In this document: piece after piece, positions 1 to 5,765 of the stretch | How the letters are laid out: each line of letters opens with the position of its first letter | Numbering within the stretch: the first letter of the stretch is position 1 | NCBI GenBank assembly: GCA_030754715.1 | Contig: JASLZV010000121.1 | Span: 1-6,134, forward strand | Source: Phycisphaerae bacterium | Lineage (GTDB): Bacteria; Planctomycetota; Phycisphaerae; SM23-33 | Direction: 5' to 3' | Length of the DNA: 6,134 bases | Translations under genes and position numbers: made by a program | Notes under the pieces: model-generated | Seen by the model: the letters and a program-made list of their open reading frames with translations, nothing else | Told to the model about the DNA's origin: nothing | The model's database searches: none

Positions 1-1063
1 CAGGCCCGCGCCGCAGCACCGACCCAAGCGATTTGCCCAACTTCTGTGGGCTGGCATACACGTTCTGCGTGACGTTCTCCAGGTCGATGGCAGGTTCGGC
101 CTCCAGCGTTACCAGTTCCTTCAGGAACGCATCCTCCTCGCCAAGTAGCGAGTACAGCGTGCTGGTCACACCGCTGCCGTCCGGACCCGAGACGATAATC
201 AGGCCGGTGCTCCGTTTGCACATAATCCGAACCCACTCGATGGTCTCCGTCGTCATGCCCAGTTGGTCCAATCGGGTCTGGGCAATCTCTTGGGTTACCC
301 GAAAACGCATTTGCTGCCCACCGGTCGTACCGGTGGTATTGACGGTAACATCGACTGCCTTGTCCGCTAAATCGACGGATATGTGCCCCTCCTGTGGACG
401 ACGTCGTTCGGCCGGGTCCATACCCGCAGGGGACTTGAAATACTGGATCATCGCGTCGGCCTCGGCCAGCAGCATGGACGGCTGTTTGACCGATACACCG
501 TCAATTACGAAGCGGATGGTGGCCCGCTGTGCGTTGGCAGGTGAGATTTCGGCCTCGCCGACCCGCAGTAGGCGCATGTTCGAGAGGAACTCCTGGGCCA
601 GGTTATATGTGTGGCATTGCTGTGGCGAGGCGGTCTGAGGTTCCGGGGGCGTTACGATCATGTGCCGACAGTCGTAAACCTTCACCCGGATGACGACCTG
701 CTCCACCGGAGCGCCAAGATGCACGGCCTGACGCAAGCCCTGGAAGGAGAAAACTCTATGGGCGAGGTCAACCTTTGCGTCACGCCAGACCACATACGCA
801 CTGACGGTGGCCGCAGTCAGCACCACGTAAACCACAAGTCCCACGGCATAAAACGATACGATCAGCCAGACAATTATGCCCAGCACACCGGCGCCCAGCA
901 CACCGGCGATCCAGGTCATCTGCGGACCATGCAGCCGCCGGGCATCCTTATGCACCCACGGCACCACCGCCAGCCACGGTGCGACCAACACTAACATGAA
1001 GATAACCTTCGCCACAGAGACATACCCCCCTAACGGCGGCAGCGTTGCTATGCCATCAATCAT
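1..1063 (-). CDS. PilB/GspE-like secretion ATPase homologue with N-terminal membrane helices and degenerate Walker A (3' end beyond window)
   Basis: Open from ATG 1063 to the left edge: 354 codons seen, C-terminus missing. The start is fixed by an in-frame TAA just upstream and by GGGAG seven bases before the ATG. Residues 15-37, 50-70 and 72-93 are hydrophobic and look like two or three membrane helices, replacing the usual soluble N1 domain. The rest follows the PilB/GspE plan: RFVIDGV (184-190) and AGMDPAERRRPQEG (213-226) match the N2 region that in the family reads roughly AGMDIAERRLPQDG. A P-loop-like segment GPDGSGVTST occupies 293-302. VTLE (318-321) matches the start of the Asp box, and LGSVLRRGP (346-354) matches the stretch before Walker B. 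The P-loop lysine is valine (V299), and the Asp box reads LEAEP instead of LEDP. ATP hydrolysis is therefore doubtful; a structural or regulatory partner of an active ATPase is inferred. It lies 106 bases downstream of the pilT-like gene on the same strand. Confidence 0.85.
   Translation of the reverse strand, partial: MIDGIATLPPLGGYVSVAKVIFMLVLVAPWLAVVPWVHKDARRLHGPQMTWIAGVLGAGVLGIIVWLIVSFYAVGLVVYVVLTAATVSAYVVWRDAKVDLAHRVFSFQGLRQAVHLGAPVEQVVIRVKVYDCRHMIVTPPEPQTASPQQCHTYNLAQEFLSNMRLLRVGEAEISPANAQRATIRFVIDGVSVKQPSMLLAEADAMIQYFKSPAGMDPAERRRPQEGHISVDLADKAVDVTVNTTGTTGGQQMRFRVTQEIAQTRLDQLGMTTETIEWVRIMCKRSTGLIIVSGPDGSGVTSTLYSLLGEEDAFLKELVTLEAEPAIDLENVTQNVYASPQKLGKSLGSVLRRGP
878..907. repeat. Perfect 15-bp tandem duplication inside the membrane helix region
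   Basis: Two identical adjacent copies of GCCCAGCACACCGGC (878-892 and 893-907). On the minus strand they encode AGVLG-AGVLG at residues 53-62 of the PilB/GspE-like protein, inside its second predicted membrane helix. The unit is a multiple of three, so the reading frame is kept. It looks like a recent slippage duplication. Confidence 0.8.
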
Positions 1064-1070
1064 TTAACGG

Positions 1071-1075
1071 CTCCC
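1071..1075 (-). promoter_or_regulatory. Ribosome binding site of the PilB/GspE-like gene
   Basis: GGGAG on the minus strand, seven bases before ATG 1063. The same core and spacing occur before pilM. With the in-frame TAA directly upstream of the ATG, it decides the start of this gene. Confidence 0.65.
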
Positions 1076-1169
1076 ATACTGTGCAGCCTGAAACAGATTC
1101 CGCGCGGTGGCCTTCGCCTATCTCTGCTATCTCTAAATGGCGCCTCTGCCGGGCCACCACGTCTTACAC

Positions 1170-2360
1170 TCATTCTTTCGGCCCCGCGCGGAAGTCAAGG
1201 GACCGCGAGTCTGATCGCAGACCGACCCGGCTGGTGGAGATTCCCTTGACGAGCATTCGCAGTTCATCGGGGTTTGGCGCTACCGCATAGGCCGCCTCCG
1301 GATGCACCATTCCGGTTTCAATCAGTTCGCACAGGTTCGTGGCGAACGTGTGCATGCCTTCCAGTTCATGCGATCGCATGGCATCAACAAGTTCAGTATC
1401 CCGGTCCTCAGATATAAACTTGCGGACATCGGGACTCATGACAAGCACTTCGGTGGCCGGCACACGAGAGACACCCTTGGCGACGCTCAGCAGCAGGCGC
1501 TGGGAGATGATCGCGGCAAGGTTAAAACACAACAGTTGGCGGATACGATGGCGGCTTTCGACCTCGAACAGGTCGAGCATGCGACCGATGGTCTGGGCCG
1601 CACCGGAAGCGTGCACAGTGGCAAACACCATGTGTCCGGTCTCCGCCACCTGCATGGTGGCGTGGAAAGTGTCGTGGTCCCGAAGGTCGCCGACCTGTAC
1701 CACGTCGGGATCCTCGCGGACCAGATACTTCAGGGCACTCTGGAAGTCGGGTACGTCCAGGCCGATCTCGCGCTGGTTGATGAGGGCCTTCTTGGATTCG
1801 TAAAGGTATTCGATGGGATCTTCCAGGGTCAGGATGTGGCAACGGCGGCGCTGGTTGATGTATTCGATCATAGAGGCGATGGTGGTGCTCTTGCCGCTAC
1901 CGGTGGGGCCGGAGACCAGTATCAGGCCCTGGCGGAGATTGGCGATTTTCTCAATGATCGGCGGTAGGTGAAGAGATTCAAAGTCGGGTATGTCACGCGT
2001 GACCCGGCGCACTGCAACGGCTGCCTTTCCACGCTGCAGATAGAGGTTCACGCGAAACCGGTCCGAATCGGGCAATTCGTAAGCCAAGTCCACGTTCCCG
2101 TGCTCGGAAAAAAAGGCCCGCTCCTGCTCGGTCATCAGTTCCTCGACCATGGCGGTGATCTGCTCGTTGGACAACGCCGGAGCCGACAACGAGCGAATCT
2201 TGGTGTGGATTCGCATGTGCGGCGGCAGCCCGGACTTGAGGTGCAGGTCCGACGCGTCGACCTTTATCATCGCCTCGAAATACTTCGCTATTTTCAGGGC
2301 CGTCTTGTCGCGCCTTTGCACTCCCTGCGGCCTGCTTACTGGCTGTTTTCTCGCGCTCAT
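1170..2360 (-). CDS. pilT: PilT-like type IV pilus retraction/twitching ATPase
   Basis: 396 aa, somewhat longer than typical PilT (about 345-370). A basic extension of about 22 residues precedes the canonical start KIAKYFEAMIKVDASDLHL (23-41). Motifs in order: the PAS-like N domain with the arginine-rich strand DRFRVNLYLQRG (100-111); Walker A GPTGSGKST (151-159), intact; Asp box ILTLEDPIEY (176-185) with glutamate E180; Walker B region REDPDVVQVGDLRD (215-228); and His box TVHASGAAQTIGRML (248-262) with H250. PilT forms a cytoplasmic hexamer that drives pilus disassembly and retraction by ATP hydrolysis. The Walker B acidic residue is Asp (D225) where PilT usually has Glu (VGEMRD), and the following LET is HDT. 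The ATG at 2360 lies 3 bases after the hisF stop, with only a weak GAG as ribosome site, suggesting translational coupling. A PilU-like paralogue or another PilT-family role is possible. Confidence 0.93.
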   Translation of the reverse strand: MSARKQPVSRPQGVQRRDKTALKIAKYFEAMIKVDASDLHLKSGLPPHMRIHTKIRSLSAPALSNEQITAMVEELMTEQERAFFSEHGNVDLAYELPDSDRFRVNLYLQRGKAAVAVRRVTRDIPDFESLHLPPIIEKIANLRQGLILVSGPTGSGKSTTIASMIEYINQRRRCHILTLEDPIEYLYESKKALINQREIGLDVPDFQSALKYLVREDPDVVQVGDLRDHDTFHATMQVAETGHMVFATVHASGAAQTIGRMLDLFEVESRHRIRQLLCFNLAAIISQRLLLSVAKGVSRVPATEVLVMSPDVRKFISEDRDTELVDAMRSHELEGMHTFATNLCELIETGMVHPEAAYAVAPNPDELRMLVKGISTSRVGLRSDSRSLDFRAGPKE

Positions 2361-2363
2361 CGG

Positions 2364-3221
2364 TTACTCGTTTTTCGCCCCGGGCCTCAGCTGGCATTCC
2401 TGTGAAAACGATGACCGTTCATGGGAAGCCACAAATCGGACACCTGTGCCATAAGACAACCGAACCGATACGCCCCGCGCGGCCAAGTATTCCTTGGTCT
2501 GACCGATCGAGTGCGTGCCGAAATGGAATATGCTTGCCACCAGAGCGGCGTCTGCGGCCCCGGCGGTGAGCACCTCGCAGATGTCCTGCGGCGACCCGGC
2601 CCCGCCGGAGGCAATCACGGGGATGCCGACCGCTTCGGCTACCGCGCGGGTCACCTCGATATCGTAGCCGGCCCGGGTGCCGTCGGCATCCATGACGGTC
2701 AGGAGAATTTCGCCGGCGCCGAGGCGCTGCACTTCTCGGGCCCACCACATCGCGTCCAGTCCGGCAGGTACGCGCCCACCGTCGATGTACACCTCCCAAC
2801 GCTCACCGCCGCCGGCGGCGATGCGCTTGGGGTCGATCGCCACCACAATGCACTGGGCGCCGAACCGCCGGGAGGCCTCTGTAATGAACTGCGGGTTTCG
2901 CACAGCCGCCGAGTTGATCGAAACCTTGTCCGCCCCGGCGTTCAGCAGGCGGCGGATGTCCTCGATCGTGCGGATGCCCCCTCCCACCGTCAGCGGCATG
3001 AACACCACGTCGGCCGTGGCAGCCACGATGTCCAGAAAGATGCCACGCTGTTCGTGGCTGGCGGTGATGTCCAGGAAGACCAGTTCGTCGGCGCCCTCGG
3101 TCTCGTAGCGGCGCGCGACGGCCACCGGGTCGCCGGCATCGCGCAGGTTCAGGAAGTTCACGCCTTTGACGACCCGGCCCTTTTCCACGTCCAGGCACGG
3201 AATGATTCTCTTGGCTACCAT
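2364..3221 (-). CDS. hisF: Imidazole glycerol phosphate synthase subunit HisF
   Basis: 285 aa. HisF is the cyclase half of imidazole glycerol phosphate synthase. With ammonia from HisH it converts PRFAR to imidazole glycerol phosphate and AICAR in histidine synthesis, in the cytosol. Starting at ATG 3221 gives [12 protein letters not shown], placing the catalytic aspartates exactly at D11 and D130 (VAIDPKR), as in characterised HisF. Other hallmarks are the [14 protein letters not shown] segment (19-32), FLDITASHE (49-57), VGGGIRT (79-85), [10 protein letters not shown] (98-107) and the phosphate loop ASGGAG (204-209). An upstream in-frame TTG (3272) would add 17 residues with no family match and spoil that numbering. 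The family usually ends near VRL (253-255); here 30 further residues follow, ending 3 bases before pilT. No clear Shine-Dalgarno is seen. Neighbours are pilus genes; no other his gene is in the window. Confidence 0.96.
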   Translation of the reverse strand: MVAKRIIPCLDVEKGRVVKGVNFLNLRDAGDPVAVARRYETEGADELVFLDITASHEQRGIFLDIVAATADVVFMPLTVGGGIRTIEDIRRLLNAGADKVSINSAAVRNPQFITEASRRFGAQCIVVAIDPKRIAAGGGERWEVYIDGGRVPAGLDAMWWAREVQRLGAGEILLTVMDADGTRAGYDIEVTRAVAEAVGIPVIASGGAGSPQDICEVLTAGAADAALVASIFHFGTHSIGQTKEYLAARGVSVRLSYGTGVRFVASHERSSFSQECQLRPGAKNE

Positions 3222-3308
3222 CGGTACCGTGTAAGTCCAAGCCCTTAACGAAAGATTCACAAATAAGCCCAACGCCGCCGCCTCGGGCCACAGCCGGTGT
3301 CAAAGGAG

Positions 3309-3337
3309 ATTTTACCGCCACTACAGACTGGTAGCAA
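3309..3337 (-). promoter_or_regulatory. Candidate sigma70-type promoter for the hisF-pilT transcript
   Basis: On the minus strand, TTGCTA (3337-3332) and TAAAAT (3314-3309) are separated by 17 bases. They match the -35 and -10 consensus at 4 and 5 of 6 positions. This would start RNA near 3302 and give a leader of about 80 bases before hisF. Recognised by eye only. Confidence 0.4.
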
Positions 3338-3411
3338 CAGGCATGTGACAGTCTAAGCCGCGCAGCCTTCTTGTCCGGATACCCGCATCGCAGCGGTAGT
3401 CGAAGGGGCGC

Positions 3412-3431
3412 CGGGCGGAACGTTCCGCCCG
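3412..3431. repeat. Perfect 20-bp palindrome, possible operator
   Basis: The half-site CGGGCGGAAC is followed directly by its exact reverse complement. As DNA it could be the site of a dimeric regulator. As RNA it would form an 8-bp stem with an ACGT loop. No T-run follows on either strand, so it is not a standard terminator. It lies about 75 bases upstream of the candidate hisF -35 box and 155 bases past the stop of the membrane protein gene. Confidence 0.5.
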
Positions 3432-3559
3432 CGCTGGTGAACCTGCTGGCCGAGACGCAAGTCGAGGTTCCCCTGACGGTGTGAGTCTGGACGAAACGCC
3501 GCACGTGAGTTGACGTCAGTACAGAGCCGCGGGAAGTGATCTCGGTTTCCTGTCAAGGG

Positions 3560-3584
3560 GCACCCAAAACCGGCCCCCGGGTGC
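3560..3584 (-). terminator. Weak hairpin immediately after the membrane protein stop
   Basis: GCACCC and GGGTGC form a six-pair GC-rich stem with a 13-base loop, beginning about two bases after the TGA of the membrane protein gene (minus strand). There is no clear U-tract, so intrinsic termination is uncertain; it may only protect the 3' end. Confidence 0.25.
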
Positions 3585-3585
3585 T

Positions 3586-4149
3586 TCAACGGAAAATGTT
3601 CGTCCGCAGACCGTCACGGAGCGTCGGGCCGCGGCGGTCCAGCCGCGCACGCTCCACCAGCAACCACACCAGAAACGTCACCCATACCACCAGGGCCACC
3701 ACCAGCACCACCGGCAGTGAGAAACCGCTGACTTTCTCGAAGAAATCCCCTTCGACGCCGATTGCGATGGGCACCTGCTGCGGCATAAACGCCGCCCAGC
3801 CTACCAGCACCGCACCGGCCGCCGCCACAAACGACTGGCAAATCGCCGACACCCACGCCCAGGATATGCTGATCTTTTGGCGGCTGGAGAACACCACCAG
3901 CGTCAGGCTCACTGCCATCCAGATCAGGCCCGCCAGATCGATCACCACGCCGGCATCCACGAAGAATATTTTCACAACGCGGGTAAACTCCGGGACCGCC
4001 AGGCCCTTCAGGGTGTTGGTTCGGATCATGTCCTGGATGAGCGTCCGGGTCGTACCGGCCACCAACGCCCACACCAGGTAGGCAATCCCCGCAAAGGCCA
4101 GCGCCAGCCCCGCATCCAGTCGAGATGTTCTTCGCAGCTTTCCGAGCAT
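3586..4149 (-). CDS. Uncharacterised four-helix membrane protein
   Basis: 187 aa from ATG 4149. The start MLGKLRRTSRLDAG is preceded by GAGG at close spacing (three bases), followed by a hydrophobic run right after a positively charged N-terminus. Reading further upstream would add 78 residues of unrelated, cysteine- and proline-bearing text opposite the riboswitch, which I reject. Hydrophobic segments lie at about 12-32, 62-87, 95-122 and 144-166, giving four predicted helices. The short N-terminal KLRRTSR and the C-terminal RARLDRRGPTLRDGLR are both basic, suggesting both ends face the cytoplasm. Between helices 1 and 2 is a polar stretch of about 29 residues (TTRTLIQDMIRTNTLKGL and on). 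I recognise no family motif. It is divergent from pilM and separate from the hisF-pilT series. A link to the pilus machine is only guilt by association. Confidence 0.75.
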   Translation of the reverse strand: MLGKLRRTSRLDAGLALAFAGIAYLVWALVAGTTRTLIQDMIRTNTLKGLAVPEFTRVVKIFFVDAGVVIDLAGLIWMAVSLTLVVFSSRQKISISWAWVSAICQSFVAAAGAVLVGWAAFMPQQVPIAIGVEGDFFEKVSGFSLPVVLVVALVVWVTFLVWLLVERARLDRRGPTLRDGLRTNIFR

Positions 4150-4288
4150 GGTCCTCAGTGCCCCGGCACAGAGATTATTACACCCCCAACCGCCGCAAAC
4201 GTCCACTGCAAAAAGACACAAAAGCACCGTGGACCGTCCCGTCGCTCCTCGTGTCGCTGCGGCCGGAGAAAAGAAAAGGCGGCGCGGG

Positions 4289-4317
4289 TTGGCCGCGGCA
4301 AATCCGTATCTTATGCT
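4289..4317 (+). promoter_or_regulatory. Candidate promoter for the riboswitch-pilMN transcript
   Basis: TTGGCC (4289-4294) and TATGCT (4312-4317) are 17 bases apart, each matching the sigma70 consensus at 4 of 6 positions. RNA would begin near 4324, about 20 bases before the aptamer. The position suits a riboswitch leader but the boxes are weak; another sigma factor could serve. Confidence 0.3.
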
Positions 4318-4343
4318 GCAATCAGCAAAGAGTGTTTTCAAAA

Positions 4344-4421
4344 GGGCGGAAAAGGGCAAACCTGCCGAAAGGCAGGGACGCAAAGCGCTGGGTCCCTGGA
4401 GGACCGCATCGCTGCCCGCCT
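4344..4421 (+). ncRNA. Cyclic di-GMP-I riboswitch aptamer (GEMM-I)
   Basis: The conserved GEMM-I core is present in order. GGGCAAACC (4354-4362) opens a hairpin CCTGCC-GAAA-GGCAGG with a GNRA tetraloop (4361-4376). GGGACGCAAAGC (4375-4386) follows. A second arm GGTCC/GGACC (4391-4395 with 4401-4405) comes next, then GCATCGCTGCCC, which resembles the family's GATAGCCGGGC 3' segment. The outer stem pairs GGGCGG (4344-4349) with CCGCCT (4416-4421), including one G-U pair. The G equivalent to Vc2 G20, which contacts one guanine of the ligand, is retained (4355), favouring c-di-GMP over the cGAMP-sensing variants that carry A there. A4382 corresponds to the ligand-stacking A47. The aptamer ends 93 bases before the pilM ATG in the same orientation, so it is predicted to tune pilMN expression to c-di-GMP. 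Confidence 0.93.
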
Positions 4422-4456
4422 AACATGACCTGAGTGCATACCTGCTTTCCGCATCC

Positions 4457-4483
4457 GCGGACGATTTGTTGCGCCTCGTCTGT
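4457..4483 (+). promoter_or_regulatory. Leader hairpin between aptamer and pilM ribosome site
   Basis: 4457-4464 pairs with 4476-4483 (eight pairs, two of them G-U), with an 11-base loop. No U-run follows, so it does not look like an intrinsic terminator. It may be part of the expression platform. Confidence 0.35.
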
Positions 4484-4486
4484 ACG

Positions 4487-4508
4487 GCTCCCTTCCGTCC
4501 TCGGGAGT
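4487..4508 (+). promoter_or_regulatory. Putative Shine-Dalgarno-sequestering hairpin of the pilM riboswitch
   Basis: CTCCC (4488-4492) is complementary to GGGAG (4503-4507), the pilM ribosome binding site, with an added G-U pair (4487-4508) and a 10-base loop. GGGAG lies seven bases before ATG 4515, the same spacing as in the PilB/GspE-like gene. The fold would hide the ribosome site, so the riboswitch may act on translation. Whether ligand opens or closes it cannot be read from the sequence. Confidence 0.45.
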
Positions 4509-4514
4509 GTGGCT

Positions 4515-5756
4515 ATGCCATTGAAGTTTACCAGGGCCACCAATCTGCCCATCGGAGTGGATCTGGGTTCGGCGACCGTAACATTGGCGCAACTGCGCCT
4601 TGTCGATCGTAAGTATGAGTTGGTGTCGGCCGCGGCCGCCTGTTTGAAACGTTCCGAGGAAACCACCCCCACCGATGGTAAGTCTACCGGGGTGGTGGAC
4701 CTTGCAGCCGGGGCCTGCAAGATCCGCGAACTCTTATCGCAAAACAACTTCAAGGGTCGCTGCTCCATCCTGTCCATGCCGGCGGCGGACACCTTCGTTC
4801 GCCACCTGAAGATTCCCAAGGCCCTGTTGGATGATCTGGCCGCAAGTCCCCGGCAGTTGGACCAAGCCATCCGATGGGAACTTTTCAATCAGGTCAATCA
4901 GGTCAATCAGGTCAATCAGGCCAAGCAGACCGATCAGCAGAATCAGGAGACCGGAAAGAATACAGAGGGGAAGACTGTGGAGGGCCGTGGGGAATCCCCT
5001 GGCACCTATGACGTCCACGAGGCCATCGTTCGGCACATCGTGGTTGGCCAGGAAATTTACGAAGACGGTCAGCCGAAGGAGGAAGCAATCGCCTTCTGCG
5101 TTTCTCGCCCCGCCCTGGAGCGGTACCTGGTGATGGCCCGCCAAGCCGGAATTGAGGTGGTCGGCGTAAACGTGGAATCCTGTGCGATCATGGAGTGTTT
5201 TTCGCGATTGTTCCGCCGGGCGGTGGACCTGGAGCACGTCTTCATGTTTGTTGATCTCGGCGCCACCAGCACACAGGTGGTGATTTCTCACGGACCGCGC
5301 ATGGTGTTTGCACGGAACCTGAGGCACGGCGGGCAAGACTTTGACCGGGCGGCGGCCGACGCACTGGGCATTGAACCGCACGAGGCACACGACGTGCGCC
5401 TTGGTTCGGTAAAGCCCTCAGGCAGCAACGCCGATGAGCACGCCGCCAGTCCAAGCCGTCCGGGCGCGGGCGACCCCAGCCAATACCTTGAGAGGCCCCT
5501 AAGCGATCTGACCGGGCAGATCAGCGGCTGCCTGGACCATTACGAGGGAGTCTTTGGAAACCGAAACGTGGATCGGATGGTGTTTACGGGCGGGGGGGCC
5601 TACGACACGTGGCTGTGCAATCAACTGGCACTGCAACTGGACCTGCCGGGGCAAATAGGCAACCCACTGCTGAACGTTCGTACCACAGGCACTGCGTCCC
5701 AGCCTGACTGGACGGTGGCCGTAGGCCTGAGTATCGGTGCGGGTGTCGCCGCATGA
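4515..5756 (+). CDS. pilM: Type IV pilus assembly protein PilM
   Basis: 413 aa, longer than usual PilM (about 350). PilM is a cytoplasmic actin/FtsA-fold protein that binds the N-terminal tail of PilN and links the inner-membrane platform to the motor ATPases. Phosphate-1 motif GVDLGSATV is at 14-22; IRWE (119-122) marks the conserved IxWE segment; phosphate-2 FVDLGAT (245-251) is followed by the typical RNLRHGGQDFDRA run (268-279); adenosine motif FTGGGA is at 357-362. ATG 4515 is chosen because GGGAG lies seven bases upstream and family similarity begins there. An in-frame GTG at 4434 would add 27 residues without similarity and start inside the leader. Oddity: after IRWE, where the family has an IPF...EVVLDY-type segment, there is a Q/N-rich insertion of about 45 residues (124-168) that starts with a 9-bp tandem repeat. 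pilN follows after 9 bases. Confidence 0.93.
   Translation: MPLKFTRATNLPIGVDLGSATVTLAQLRLVDRKYELVSAAAACLKRSEETTPTDGKSTGVVDLAAGACKIRELLSQNNFKGRCSILSMPAADTFVRHLKIPKALLDDLAASPRQLDQAIRWELFNQVNQVNQVNQAKQTDQQNQETGKNTEGKTVEGRGESPGTYDVHEAIVRHIVVGQEIYEDGQPKEEAIAFCVSRPALERYLVMARQAGIEVVGVNVESCAIMECFSRLFRRAVDLEHVFMFVDLGATSTQVVISHGPRMVFARNLRHGGQDFDRAAADALGIEPHEAHDVRLGSVKPSGSNADEHAASPSRPGAGDPSQYLERPLSDLTGQISGCLDHYEGVFGNRNVDRMVFTGGGAYDTWLCNQLALQLDLPGQIGNPLLNVRTTGTASQPDWTVAVGLSIGAGVAA
4885..4920 (+). repeat. 9-bp tandem repeat (four perfect copies) within pilM
   Basis: TCAATCAGG occurs four times head to tail (4885-4893, 4894-4902, 4903-4911, 4912-4920). Degenerate copies follow (AAGCAG, GATCAG, AATCAGG) to about 4947. 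It encodes NQV-NQV-NQV-NQ. Because the unit is nine bases, copy-number change alters PilM length without breaking the frame. Confidence 0.9.
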
Positions 5757-5759
5757 GGA
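5755..5759 (+). promoter_or_regulatory. Ribosome binding site of pilN overlapping the pilM stop
   Basis: GAGGA begins inside the TGA stop of pilM and lies six bases before ATG 5766. The overlap suggests translational coupling of pilM and pilN. Confidence 0.7.
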
Positions 5760-5765
5760 ATTGCG

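Larger units (their letters stand above)
3222..3585. other. Intergenic region between hisF and the membrane protein gene
   Basis: 364 bases with no convincing gene on either strand. It contains the candidate hisF promoter (3309-3337), a perfect 20-bp palindrome (3412-3431) and a GC-rich inverted repeat just past the stop of the membrane protein gene (3560-3584). A plus-strand stretch at about 3357-3484 translates in two overlapping frames into protein-like text, but without a start codon or ribosome site. Confidence 0.6.
4150..4514. other. Divergent intergenic region with regulatory leader of pilM
   Basis: 365 bases between the start of the minus-strand membrane protein gene and pilM. The left part (4150 to about 4285) should carry the minus-strand promoter; AATAAT near 4180, read on the minus strand, is a possible -10, with no good -35. 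The right part holds a weak plus-strand promoter, a c-di-GMP-I aptamer and two further RNA hairpins leading to the pilM start. Confidence 0.7.

Noticed and set aside
33..638. Plus-strand open frame of 201 codons at the left edge
   Set aside because: The minus strand in the same place encodes the PilB/GspE-like protein without a stop and with clear family motifs.
1106..1158. Inverted repeat GGTGGCC/GGCCACC between the pilT-like and PilB/GspE-like genes
   Set aside because: Arms of only seven bases with a 39-base loop and no U-run; too weak to call a terminator or attenuator.
1302..1967. Plus-strand open frame antisense to the pilT-like gene
   Set aside because: The opposite strand carries an intact PilT-like protein with all motifs; this frame is histidine- and glycine-rich noise.
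2421..3248. Long plus-strand open frame antisense to hisF (275 codons)
   Set aside because: It is the mirror of a strongly conserved HisF on the other strand and shows no family features; a GC-rich antisense shadow.
3222..3272. TTG 3272 as the hisF start
   Set aside because: It would shift the catalytic Asp from position 11; starting at ATG 3221 gives D11 and D130 exactly.
3511..3518. TGACGTCA palindrome
   Set aside because: An 8-base palindrome is expected by chance and has no positioned promoter beside it.
4150..4383. N-terminal extension of the membrane protein gene to 4383
   Set aside because: The added 78 residues run opposite the riboswitch region and lack helix or family character; ATG 4149 starts with a typical basic then hydrophobic segment.
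4434..4514. GTG 4434 as the pilM start
   Set aside because: It adds 27 residues without PilM similarity and lies in the riboswitch leader; ATG 4515 has a well-spaced GGGAG.
4322..4888. Minus-strand open frame of 188 codons over the riboswitch and pilM start
   Set aside because: It is antisense to the aptamer and to conserved PilM sequence, with no recognisable protein features.
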